From contig NZ_JAMBON010000036.1 in assembly GCF_023715655.1 (NCBI RefSeq), positions 1-34,022 of the forward strand: a stretch of 34,022 bases of DNA. Reading direction: 5' to 3'. Below the pieces are notes generated by a model, which saw only the letters and a list, made by a program, of their open reading frames with translations, was not told the DNA's origin and made no database searches. The translations under genes and the position numbers were made by a program. This DNA comes from Oceanobacillus luteolus. Its GTDB lineage: Bacteria > Bacillota > Bacilli > Bacillales > Amphibacillaceae. Below, piece after piece: positions 1 through 7,487 of this stretch. Numbering within the stretch: position 1 is the first letter of the stretch; each line of letters begins with the position of its first letter.

Positions 1-21
1 ATCTCGCTTTGACTTAGTCAA
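1..21 (-). CDS. N-terminus of a transposase, probably IS256 family (partial)
   Basis: Only seven codons are present, reading MTKSKRD from a TTG start at 21. GGGAGG lies 8 bases upstream, which is why this start was chosen. Several IS256-group (Mutator-like) transposases begin with a similar short basic stretch, but seven residues cannot prove the family. The rest of the gene lies left of the window. Confidence 0.35.
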
Positions 22-63
22 TAGAATAACCTCCCAATCTTATATGTTTATTCTAACAATAAA

Positions 64-117
64 AAAATAAACTGCGAAGCAAGAGCCGTACGCTCTCTCA
101 CTTACACAGTTTATTTT
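64..117 (-). repeat. Long hairpin in the IS leader
   Basis: Perfect 11-base inverted arms (AAAATAAACTG at 64-74 and CAGTTTATTTT at 107-117) enclose a partly self-complementary middle with GAGC/GCTC pairing around GTAC. It lies between the IS end and the transposase start at 21. Such leader hairpins often limit transposase expression from outside transcription; that role is inferred here. Confidence 0.5.
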
Positions 118-124
118 ACACTCC

Positions 125-919
125 CTACTTATGTAAATAATACTCTTCACATTTGAGGGTTCCCCAAAACGATTCCATCGGTCCATTATCAATACATTTT
201 CCTACTCTTGACATACTGTGAGTCTTTTTTGCCTCGTCAATTCTACGTTTAAACCCATGTGAAGTATATTGGAAACCACGGTCACTATGAATGAGTGGGC
301 GGTCAGTTTCTAATTGATCTGTAGCTTGATCCAGGGTCTTAAATACTAGATTATTATTATTGGAATGTCCTAAAACATAGCTAATAATTGAACCATCATA
401 TAAATCTAGAATCGCACTTAAATAAGCTTTCTTTGAAGTACCGTATTTAAACTCGGTAACGTCAGTTACCCATTTTTCATTAGGTTTTTCAGCATGAAAT
501 TCCCGATTTAATAAATTTTCTGCAACGTGCTGAGGTTTTGAACGCTTATATCGTGTCTTCTTCCTCCTAATAACAGATTGTATCCCGGCAATTTTCATTA
601 GCCTATAAATTCGTTTATGATTATAACTCTTGCCAAACTTTCGATTGATATTTATCAGCATTCGACGGTAACCATATATACGCTTAACATTCTTATGGAT
701 AGCTTTCATTTCCTTAATAATTTCTTCGTTTTCAAGTTCTCGAGAGGAAGGCTTACGGTTTAACCATTTATAATAAGCAGCTCTTGAAACACCTGCAATT
801 TCGCATAACATGACAATGCTGAGTTCCTCATTTTCATAAAGTTCTTTAATTGCAATATATTTATCTTCAAATCTTACTTGACTTATTTTCGCCTCCTTTC
901 GATCTCCTCTAACTTTTTT
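125..919 (-). pseudogene. IS3/IS150 transposase OrfB, C-terminally truncated
   Basis: This is the catalytic half of the transposase. It is read after a -1 frameshift at 913-919, giving a continuous frame KVRGDRKEAKISQVRF that joins the segment beginning MLCEIAGVSRAAYYKWL at 811. The HTH_21-like region is followed by an rve integrase core. The DDE residues are visible in WVTDVTEF, HSDRGFQYTS and ESFWGTLKCE. The frame ends 13 residues after that glutamate at CEEYYLHK-stop. Family members continue for about 35-40 residues with a YN..R.Q..L...P..YR motif, which is absent. The loss coincides with the junction to the IS256-like end, so the gene is most likely broken by insertion. All three catalytic acids remain. 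Confidence 0.8.
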
Positions 920-1563
920 AAGAATGCATTCTCGGCACGTAATCGTTCATTTTCTTTTTCAATTCGGCGAATCTCTAACTTCATTTTTTCTTCAGAAGTT
1001 AATTCTTCTTCGTTCTTCGAACGCCCTCTACGATCCTTCAACGCATCCCAACCGCCATCTTCATATTTACGTACCCATTGATAAACTTGTTGATATGATA
1101 CTTGATGTTTTTCAGCTGTATCTTGATAATTCTTTCCGTTACCTAATGCATCTTGTACTATCTCAATACGTTCATTCAAAGTCGTTTTTCGTCCTTTAGT
1201 CATAGAGCTTGTCCTTCCTTTTCCTGTATCTTTTAATTCTCTATGACCATTATACTTTTTAATCCATCGGTGGAATACCCCACTACTAGATATGTCATAC
1301 TTTCGAAGGACTTCATTTTGAGAGTACTCCCCTGACAAATAATCTTTAACTGCAGCTACCTTTAATTCCTTTGAATACCGTTTCCAAGTTCTTGAATCAG
1401 CTAATCCTTCCTTTCCATATCTATCAAACTTTTCAATCCACCTATACAAGGTATTCTTATTAATTTTATAGTTTGAAAATATTTCTGAAAAAGAATATTC
1501 TCCAGATTTATAAGCCATGATTACTTCATATTTAAATTCAACTGAATAGTAAATATTGGACAT
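883..1563 (-). CDS. IS3/IS150 transposase OrfA
   Basis: The product (226 aa) is the DNA-binding half of the transposase. It is longer than the ~100-170 aa common for OrfA because it carries three successive helix-turn-helix units: about residues 5-50 (ending NTLYRWIEKF), 65-105 (GVFHRWIKKY) and 130-170 (QQVYQWVRKY). A C-terminal leucine-zipper stretch (IEKENERLRAENAFLKKL) supports oligomerisation. The ATG at 1563 has GGGGGAG 7 bases upstream. The end overlaps the OrfB frame, with the slippery heptamer A_AAA_AAG fifteen codons before the stop. Repetition of the HTH unit is known in the IS150 group. OrfA itself looks intact although OrfB is truncated. Confidence 0.85.
   Translation of the reverse strand: MSNIYYSVEFKYEVIMAYKSGEYSFSEIFSNYKINKNTLYRWIEKFDRYGKEGLADSRTWKRYSKELKVAAVKDYLSGEYSQNEVLRKYDISSSGVFHRWIKKYNGHRELKDTGKGRTSSMTKGRKTTLNERIEIVQDALGNGKNYQDTAEKHQVSYQQVYQWVRKYEDGGWDALKDRRGRSKNEEELTSEEKMKLEIRRIEKENERLRAENAFLKKLEEIERRRK
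913..919 (-). promoter_or_regulatory. -1 ribosomal frameshift site A_AAA_AAG
   Basis: The minus strand reads TTC TTA AAA AAG in the OrfA frame. This is the canonical slippery heptamer of IS3-family elements. Slipping by -1 moves ribosomes into the OrfB frame, which stays open to the stop at 125. It would make the OrfAB fusion transposase. Confidence 0.8.
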
Positions 1564-1570
1564 AAAAAAA

Positions 1571-1623
1571 CTCCCCCAAAGTAAACAGATTTTTATTTTT
1601 TAATCTGTCTACTTAAAGGGGAG
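1571..1623 (-). promoter_or_regulatory. Hairpin that can hide the orfA ribosome binding site
   Basis: On the minus strand CTCCCC (1623-1618) can pair with the orfA Shine-Dalgarno region GGGGAG (1576-1571). GTAGACAGATT (1612-1602) pairs with AATCTGTTTAC (1591-1581), with one G-U wobble in RNA. The upstream arm lies at the extreme end of the element. Only transcripts entering from outside, such as read-through from the sensor kinase gene, would carry both arms. Confidence 0.6.
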
Positions 1624-1654
1624 CATATCACTATGTTGGATGTCTCTTTCATAG

Positions 1655-3727
1655 TTATTCTATATGGTATGTCTTTAATCGGATGACTGCTTTAAACAAG
1701 TCACCATCGATGTGAAGAGAAAATATTCCACCTTGCAGCTCGATTAAACTTCTTGCAATCGACAATCCGAGGCCGCTGCCTTCAGTAGTCCTAGATTCAT
1801 CTCCTCGTTTGAACCTTTCCATCAACTCGTCGGCTTTGATGTTCAATTCTGTAGCGGAGATATTTTTGAATTCAATTTGAATTTCTTCTCCCACATCTTC
1901 AATATCAATATACACCCTGGAACCTTTCAGCGTATATTTAAATATATTTGATAGTAAATTTTCAATGGAACGCCAGAGCAATCTTCCATCTGCTGTAACA
2001 TATACTTTATCTTCGGGATGGTTCATTTTAAATGTTAGGTTGTTTTCTTCAATTTTATCCGCTACTTCTCCTAATCCTTGGGTGAGCAGGGATAAGACAT
2101 CAATCTTTTCAAGCTGTACGGGAATATCACCACTGGATGCTTTCGCTGCATCAAATAAATCATCTGTTAAACCTTTTAGCCTTTTCGCTTTTTGGTCGAG
2201 AACCTCCACATAATCTTTCGCTTTCCCGGGATCTTCTTCCTGCTTTAACAGATCCACATACGTAATGATCGAAGTGAGTGGAGTTCGAATATCGTGGGAC
2301 ACATTTGTAATCAGCTCTGTTTTTAACCTTTCGCTTTTCAGCTCATTATCCACAGCGTTCTTTAATCCATCTGTGATGGTGTTGACATTTTCCGCTAACC
2401 TCGCAAATTCGCCTTTACCTTCCACATGAATACGATGATGGATATTACCTGCTTTAACTGCTGCAACACCATCTTGAATGGTTTGGAATTCTTTTACTTT
2501 CTTATAAGCGAACCAAGCTGCAATTCCAATGGTTACAGGGAACATGAAGAATGTGGCGGCAATCAGCACAGGGTATCCGATGACGATGAGTACGGTCTTG
2601 ATTCCAATATTGCCACTTCGATACACATTGGCTATGAATTGGGCTAAACGATAGATGACTTGATAAAATAATGTGTGCTTAATCAACGTATGGTTTTTAA
2701 AGTGTTTAACAAGTGACAAGATGAGTACGAAACCAATTACTGCAATTAGAATAATCATCGGAATGATGGATTGATGATTGATTTCAAGTAGAAAGTCCAA
2801 TAATACGACGAATAACGAGATTAGTGAAAAGCAGAATATAACATTCAAATCGTTGTATAATTTATCGACAAAATGAAAGTGGATCTCCTTGTCTTTAAAG
2901 GATCTTCTGCCAATTACTAAAGCAAGATATATGAATGAAAAGATAAACCCGGGCATGAACAATGTAAGTTTAAATAAGTTTTCTGCAGCGATTTCACTAT
3001 TTGCTTCCCATTGTGCTAATCGTGGAGCTAAAAATTCTTCGGTGTAGCCAAAATAAATAACCGTATTTTCCGGATTTAGTTGGTCTGTCCGTTCTGTAAG
3101 CCAGTGTATATATTGGCTTTTATTCGTTTCTCTAGGATAGGCTTCCAAGTTGTAATCCTCATAAATAAAGTACGAAGGGAGCGCTTCGAAATCATCAGAA
3201 CCTTCCAGTTTTGTGTTACTGAATTCTTTTGCACCATCTGTAGCATAGAAAAGTGGTTCCTCCACATTTTTTAGACGCTGCAATATTTTATGATATTCTC
3301 TCAGCTCATCCTGGATGAGTTGTTCTCTTGTAGATGAGATTTCTTCAGCATATTCTTTTTTGAATGTTTCATACTGCTGTTTTTCTGATTGAAAATCATC
3401 TTCATTTGAACGGTTTAAATACAGGTATTCTGAGAATAGCTCATCTTCTACTTCTTTCCATTCGTATTTATCAATCGATCCTCCATCTAAAATATGTTCC
3501 TCATTTTTATATTCCGTCATAAGACTGGTTAGGTCGTCGATCGACTGTAAACTTTCCTCCATATATGCACCACTTTGGAAATAACTCTTCTGCAGTACAC
3601 TACTATATGGAACGGTCACTATATTGACTAGTGAAGCGATGACTCCTGTAAAAAAAGCAATCATAATGAAAAAGACGATTACTTTTGTAGTATTAGAATG
3701 ACTATATTTTTTCAACTTTATATCCAA
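1655..3727 (-). CDS. Membrane sensor histidine kinase
   Basis: The product (690 aa) is a two-component sensor kinase that should phosphorylate the regulator encoded just upstream. A transmembrane segment at about 15-40 is followed by a large extracytoplasmic region (about 45-245, charged, partly coiled). A multi-span membrane block follows (about 248-270, 290-312, 318-338, 370-410). Then come a HAMP-like linker (about 415-465), the HisKA H-box VSHDIRTPLTS with His at about 478, the N-box ENLLSNIFKYT and the G-box GSGLGLSIA near the C-terminus. Its start overlaps the regulator gene by 26 bases, indicating translational coupling. The overall build resembles long VanS-like kinases of Bacillus relatives, but the signal is unknown. 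An IS3 element sits about 25 bases after the stop without damaging the gene. Confidence 0.9.
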   Translation of the reverse strand: MDIKLKKYSHSNTTKVIVFFIMIAFFTGVIASLVNIVTVPYSSVLQKSYFQSGAYMEESLQSIDDLTSLMTEYKNEEHILDGGSIDKYEWKEVEDELFSEYLYLNRSNEDDFQSEKQQYETFKKEYAEEISSTREQLIQDELREYHKILQRLKNVEEPLFYATDGAKEFSNTKLEGSDDFEALPSYFIYEDYNLEAYPRETNKSQYIHWLTERTDQLNPENTVIYFGYTEEFLAPRLAQWEANSEIAAENLFKLTLFMPGFIFSFIYLALVIGRRSFKDKEIHFHFVDKLYNDLNVIFCFSLISLFVVLLDFLLEINHQSIIPMIILIAVIGFVLILSLVKHFKNHTLIKHTLFYQVIYRLAQFIANVYRSGNIGIKTVLIVIGYPVLIAATFFMFPVTIGIAAWFAYKKVKEFQTIQDGVAAVKAGNIHHRIHVEGKGEFARLAENVNTITDGLKNAVDNELKSERLKTELITNVSHDIRTPLTSIITYVDLLKQEEDPGKAKDYVEVLDQKAKRLKGLTDDLFDAAKASSGDIPVQLEKIDVLSLLTQGLGEVADKIEENNLTFKMNHPEDKVYVTADGRLLWRSIENLLSNIFKYTLKGSRVYIDIEDVGEEIQIEFKNISATELNIKADELMERFKRGDESRTTEGSGLGLSIARSLIELQGGIFSLHIDGDLFKAVIRLKTYHIE

Positions 3728-4388
3728 CTCCCCAAACGACTTTTAAATATTTCGGCTCTTTCGGATTGATTTCGATTTTCTCTCGGATTTTCCGGATGTG
3801 CACGGCTACGGTATTCTCTGGTTGGTAGGCTGGCTCGTTCCAGACTTTTTCATAAATTTCTTCAATGGAAAATACCCGTCCAGCATTTGCAGTAAGCAGT
3901 GTCAGGATCTTGTATTGGACAGGTGTAAGATGAACTTCTTTTCCATCTGCCGTAATGCTTTTTCTTTCGTCGTCAATCACAAGGCCACCCGTTTGATAGA
4001 CGTTGTCGTTCTGTTCGAGACTTCCTAAAGTAGTGTATCTTCTTAAGTTTGCTTTTACCCTTGCAATCAGCTCCAACGGATTAAATGGCTTCGTAATATA
4101 ATCATCTGCACCTAAATTCAACCCAAGGATCTTGTCTGTATCCTCCGACTTTGCTGATAACATGATGACAGGTATATTTTTTTCTTCGCGAATTTTTCGT
4201 GTGGCCTTCATACCATCCATTACTGGCATCATGATATCCATAATAATTAAATGAATTTCATTACTTTCGATGATTTCGATAGCTTCTCCACCATGAAAAG
4301 CTTTAAAAATCGTATATCCTTCATTTTCTAAATAAATCCCAATTGCCTCAACGATTTCCTTATCGTCATCACAAATTAAGATGTTCAT
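3702..4388 (-). CDS. OmpR/PhoB-family response regulator
   Basis: The 228-aa product is a DNA-binding response regulator paired with the overlapping kinase. The receiver domain (1-~120) has acidic pocket residues D7-D9, phosphoacceptor D51 in LIIMDIMMP and K100 in YITKPF. The winged-helix Trans_reg_C domain (~130-226) ends GVGYKVEKI. The start ATG at 4388 has AGGAG 8 bases upstream. A GTG three codons earlier is too close to that site. The upstream region contains a phased series of TCTTA repeats typical of what this family binds. These probably serve autoregulation, control of the divergent gene at 4601, or both. Confidence 0.92.
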   Translation of the reverse strand: MNILICDDDKEIVEAIGIYLENEGYTIFKAFHGGEAIEIIESNEIHLIIMDIMMPVMDGMKATRKIREEKNIPVIMLSAKSEDTDKILGLNLGADDYITKPFNPLELIARVKANLRRYTTLGSLEQNDNVYQTGGLVIDDERKSITADGKEVHLTPVQYKILTLLTANAGRVFSIEEIYEKVWNEPAYQPENTVAVHIRKIREKIEINPKEPKYLKVVWGVGYKVEKI

Positions 4389-4453
4389 GAACGTCACTCC
4401 TACATCAATTTTCAGGGGCCTTTTCTCGAGCTGTCATCATCATAACAACTAAA

Positions 4454-4553
4454 TCTTAATAATCAACGAATCTATTTCTTAAGGTTTTCTTATCATTCTG
4501 CTCCTACTTCAATCTTAAGGATTTATTAAGAATTGTATACAGCTTTTCTTAAG
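4454..4553. promoter_or_regulatory. Helically phased direct-repeat array, likely response-regulator operator
   Basis: Copies of TCTTA(AG) start at 4454, 4477, 4488, 4513, 4524 (TATTAAG) and 4547, with intervals 23, 11, 25, 11 and 23. Eleven-base spacing within pairs is typical for tandem binding by OmpR/PhoB regulators. The array fills the space between the regulator gene (minus) and the peptidase-like gene (plus). Binding by this particular regulator is inferred. Confidence 0.6.
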
Positions 4554-4600
4554 TATTGTTCTCTATGCTTATTTTAACAATAGTTAAGGGGAATGAAATC

Positions 4601-5179
4601 ATGGAAGGAAAACAAATATATCTTTTATTAACGGATACAGGAACTATATTTACGAGGTTAATCAAAGCTTTTACGAAAGCACCATATAATCATGCCTCGA
4701 TTGCTTTGGATAAAGAATTAAGAGAGGTATATAGTTTTGGCAGGAAGCAGCCCAGAAATCCATTCCGTGCTGGACTTGTCAAAGAAGATACTTCTTCAAT
4801 TCTGTTTCGTCGTGCGAAATGTGCCGTCTATTCTTTAACAGTAACGGTGGAACAGTTTGAAAGGATTCAAGATTGTATTCAAAAAATGTACAAACAAAAG
4901 GAGGACTATCACTATCATCTGGCAGGATTATTTGGTGTTATGCTTAACAAGCCCATCAAAAAGAAAAATGCGTTCTTCTGTTCTCAATTTGTTGCAACTG
5001 TCTTAAAGGAATGTGGAATAATTGAAGTCGAGAATGACCTATCCCTAATCAAACCGTCGGACTTACCATTCACTGTTACATTCGAGGTGGTGTATCAAGG
5101 AAGGTTGTCGAACTATACGAATGGGTTCGATACAGAATTTGTGGCGAAGCATCGGCTTGCAACTACGATGGAAGCCTGA
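4601..5179 (+). CDS. YiiX/YebB-like NlpC/P60-superfamily cysteine hydrolase
   Basis: The 192-aa product resembles the circularly permuted papain-like (YiiX/YebB, NlpC/P60-related) group, in which a histidine precedes the cysteine. Here the His lies in APYNHASIAL near the N-terminus and the Cys in AFFCSQFVATVL in the middle. Members are thought to cleave amide or ester bonds in cell-envelope or lipid substrates, but the substrate here is unknown. There is no signal peptide. The ATG at 4601 has AAGGGGA 8 bases upstream, so an in-frame upstream ATG (4556) is less likely. The gene diverges from the two-component system across the TCTTA array, which makes it a plausible target of that regulator. 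Confidence 0.7.
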   Translation: MEGKQIYLLLTDTGTIFTRLIKAFTKAPYNHASIALDKELREVYSFGRKQPRNPFRAGLVKEDTSSILFRRAKCAVYSLTVTVEQFERIQDCIQKMYKQKEDYHYHLAGLFGVMLNKPIKKKNAFFCSQFVATVLKECGIIEVENDLSLIKPSDLPFTVTFEVVYQGRLSNYTNGFDTEFVAKHRLATTMEA

Positions 5180-5228
5180 TCGAGAAGTGATAATCAAGAT
5201 GGAATTTCTATTAGTAGAAAGAAAAATA

Positions 5229-5256
5229 GGACCTCCAGTCTTCTGAGGGTCCGTTT
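5229..5256. terminator. Terminator between convergent genes
   Basis: GGACCTC (5229) pairs with GAGGGTCC (ending 5252) with a one-base bulge. A GTTTTACTT tail follows on the plus strand and A-rich sequence lies on the other side. It separates the gene ending at 5179 from the DMT gene ending at 5265. Confidence 0.65.
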
Positions 5257-5264
5257 TACTTGAT

Positions 5265-6194
5265 TCAATCAGCTAAAACTTGTTCTTTCTCTTTACTCAT
5301 TGCCATAAACAATATCATTGCGATAATACATGCTGTCCCAATCCATTGGAAACTTCCGAAAGGCTCTTGCAGCCAAAAAACAGTCGTCAAAACAGCAGCA
5401 ACTGGCTCCAAACTACCGATTAAACTCGTTTCCTTCGGTGATAGGCTATGTAAACTTTCGATAAAAAACCAAAAGGCGATCATCGTACCAAAGATGATGA
5501 CAAAAATTAAATACACATAACCTTCAAGTGGCAAACTGAGGAAGTCCATTTTCCACGGTGGATGTACAAAACTCAATGACATCCCTCCAATGATCATCGC
5601 CCAGCCAACAATCACCAGCGAGTCAAAATAGGCGAGGAGGGAAGCGGCGTATAATGTATAGAATGCTAATGCCACGCCTGATAAAATCCCCCATATAATC
5701 GCGGGAGCAGGAACTGATAGAGTGGATAGAGATCCATTCGTTAACAATAGGAAGCAGCCGCTTAATGATAGAAATACGGTGATGAAGTCCTTTTGCCTTA
5801 GTTGCATTTGTTTCCTTATCAGTAAGTACACGATAATCATTATTGGTGCTTGATATTGCAACAGGGTGGCTACAGCTGCATTTCCATGATTAATCGAAGC
5901 CATATAGGTATATTGGACCGCCAGCATGCCAAATAGGCCAAATACTAACAATTGAAAAGCATTACGTTTATTTTTCCACACCTCAACTATTTGTTTGCGG
6001 TCCCTAGTCAAGTACTGTATGAGTAAAAGTAAAGAGCCGGCAATTAAAAGCCGTGCAGTGACTAGCCACTCCACGTCAATCTGGAAGTCTTGAAAAAGCT
6101 TTTGTGCGACTGTCCCCCCGACTCCCCAAAATGTTGCCCCTGTAATAACAAAGAAAAACCCGATATTTCTATTCTGTCTTTTCACTTTGCGCAT
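5265..6194 (-). CDS. EamA/DMT-family transporter
   Basis: The product (309 aa) has about ten hydrophobic spans arranged as two EamA repeats, the usual size and layout of drug/metabolite exporters. The first repeat begins with [19 protein letters not shown]. The second carries a conserved [33 protein letters not shown] block split around residues 235-265, typical of the family's repeat ends. The substrate cannot be read from sequence. The start is uncertain: ATG at 6194 has GGAGA only one base upstream, while an in-frame GTG at 6185 has it at normal distance. It lies tail-to-tail with the 4601 gene and is followed upstream by the thioesterase gene on the same strand. Confidence 0.85.
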   Translation of the reverse strand: MRKVKRQNRNIGFFFVITGATFWGVGGTVAQKLFQDFQIDVEWLVTARLLIAGSLLLLIQYLTRDRKQIVEVWKNKRNAFQLLVFGLFGMLAVQYTYMASINHGNAAVATLLQYQAPIMIIVYLLIRKQMQLRQKDFITVFLSLSGCFLLLTNGSLSTLSVPAPAIIWGILSGVALAFYTLYAASLLAYFDSLVIVGWAMIIGGMSLSFVHPPWKMDFLSLPLEGYVYLIFVIIFGTMIAFWFFIESLHSLSPKETSLIGSLEPVAAVLTTVFWLQEPFGSFQWIGTACIIAMILFMAMSKEKEQVLAD

Positions 6195-6249
6195 TCTCCA
6201 TTACTTTATATTGGGACAAGTAAAATTTGAATCTATCCCTGAAAACCAA

Positions 6250-6630
6250 CTATTGTTTATTGTCGATAATCGCTATGGTGCAGCGTGAGACACAGATCAA
6301 CTTTCCTGTCTCTTCATCTGTGATTTTAATGTCCCACACATGTGTCTTTCTTCCAAGATGTAAAGGTGTACCAACTGCTTTCACTTTTCCTTCCCGCATG
6401 CTTCGAATATGATTCGCATTGATTTCCAATCCAACTGCCGCCTTATTCTCTGCTTTTACCAGGTTGAAGCTTCCGACACTTGCAACGGTCTCTGCGAGTA
6501 CAACCGATGCACCTCCATGGAGCAGTCCATATGGCTGTCTCGTCGGTCCATGGACAGGCATGGTTGCGACAACCTTTTCTTCGGTAATTTCCACAACTTC
6601 AATTCCAATTGCTTCCATGATCGTCTCCAT
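6250..6630 (-). CDS. PaaI/MenI-type hotdog thioesterase
   Basis: The 126-aa single-hotdog protein should hydrolyse an acyl- or aroyl-CoA. The signature GLLHGGASVVLAETVAS (about 36-52) contains the HGG loop and the acidic residue used by this thioesterase subgroup. The C-terminal strand region KLICVSRCTIAII completes the fold. Length and motif fit the YuxO/MenI-like group, which removes CoA from 1,4-dihydroxy-2-naphthoyl-CoA in menaquinone synthesis. No men genes are nearby, so the substrate is open. GGGAGG lies 6 bases before the ATG. The gene diverges from the response regulator at 6783. Confidence 0.8.
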   Translation of the reverse strand: METIMEAIGIEVVEITEEKVVATMPVHGPTRQPYGLLHGGASVVLAETVASVGSFNLVKAENKAAVGLEINANHIRSMREGKVKAVGTPLHLGRKTHVWDIKITDEETGKLICVSRCTIAIIDNKQ

Positions 6631-6782
6631 AATAAGCCTCCCATTATTATATTTATACTAATATTAACCTTTGAAATCGATATAGTAAAACATTTAGAAA
6701 GTTCAATTAAATAATCTTGTTTAATATGGAAACTACATTCGTTATACTTAGGTAAATGACATATTAAAAAGGACGATTGCCA

Positions 6783-7487
6783 ATGGCGAAGATTTTAATT
6801 ATAGAGGATGACTCCAAAATTGCATCTCTATTACAGAACCATTTAAAGAAATATGGATATGATGCGATAGTCGCGAGGAATTTTGATGGAATTACTGAGG
6901 AATTCAAGCAGGCACAACCGGACCTTGTTCTACTCGATATCAATCTGCCGAGTTATGATGGATATTATTGGTGCAGGCAAATCAGACAGTTTTCAACATG
7001 TCCTATTCTATTCCTCTCTGCCCGTTCAGGAGAAATGGACCAGGTGATGGCGTTAGAGAATGGCGGAGATGACTTTATTACGAAACCTTTTGCGTATGAA
7101 GTAGTCATCGCAAAGATTCGGAGCAGCTTACGCAGGGCATACGGAGAATATGCACCAAAGATCGAAGAACGTACAATCGAAATGGATGGTTTGACTCTAT
7201 ACATGGAAAGACTGGAACTAGAAAAAGAAGATCATGTTATTACATTGACAAAAAAAGAGGCGGTGCTCCTTGAGATGTTGATGAATCGTTTTCCACGGAT
7301 CGTCTCAAGAGAACTGCTGTTGGAGAAATTATGGGATGACCAGTCCTTTGTTGATGAAAATACATTGAATGTGAATGTTACTCGAGTGAGGAAGAAGCTT
7401 CAGGAGTTAAATATTCACAATGCAATTGAAACGATTCGTGGAGCAGGATACCGTCTTGTTCCGAACTGGAGAACCCACCATGATTAA
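6783..7487 (+). CDS. BceR-like response regulator
   Basis: The 234-aa product is an OmpR-family regulator with an N-terminal receiver (D9, D10, phosphoacceptor D52 in LVLLDINLP, lysine in FITKPF) and a C-terminal winged helix (ending AIETIRGAGYRLV). It is the first gene of a four-gene module with a short BceS-type kinase and a BceAB-type transporter. This matches systems that sense bacitracin or other lipid-II-binding peptides. ATG at 6783 is preferred over TTG at 6777 because AAAGGA is then 9 bases away. It overlaps the kinase gene by 8 bases. The intergenic site TTACA-N4-TGTAA at 8459 is the known binding motif of this subfamily, so the regulator probably controls the transporter genes. Confidence 0.9.
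   Translation: MAKILIIEDDSKIASLLQNHLKKYGYDAIVARNFDGITEEFKQAQPDLVLLDINLPSYDGYYWCRQIRQFSTCPILFLSARSGEMDQVMALENGGDDFITKPFAYEVVIAKIRSSLRRAYGEYAPKIEERTIEMDGLTLYMERLELEKEDHVITLTKKEAVLLEMLMNRFPRIVSRELLLEKLWDDQSFVDENTLNVNVTRVRKKLQELNIHNAIETIRGAGYRLVPNWRTHHD

Larger units (their letters stand above)
1..124 (-). mobile_element. 5' end of an IS256-like insertion sequence (partial)
   Basis: The preceding IS3 transposase reading frame stops abruptly near 125. From there on the minus strand continues with GTGTAAAATAAACTGTGTAA, a large hairpin, then a ribosome binding site and the start of a new reading frame that runs off the window. This looks like the outer end of a second element inserted into the IS3 transposase gene. 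The IS256 assignment is an inference from the overall look of the end and the MTKSKRD start. The other end and the target duplication lie outside the window, so the exact boundary (around 118-127) is uncertain. Confidence 0.45.
125..1630 (-). mobile_element. IS3-family (IS150 group) insertion sequence, disrupted
   Basis: Two overlapping frames on the minus strand encode OrfA (HTH plus leucine zipper) and OrfB (DDE integrase), joined by an A_AAA_AAG frameshift site. That is the IS3-family design. The 5' end is probably at about 1630, where the minus strand reads TGATATGCTCCCC, only some 25 bases past the stop codon of the sensor kinase at 1655. The 3' part, including the last ~35-40 residues of OrfB and the right terminal repeat, is missing and replaced by the end of another element. 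The copy is therefore probably not autonomous. Confidence 0.8.
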
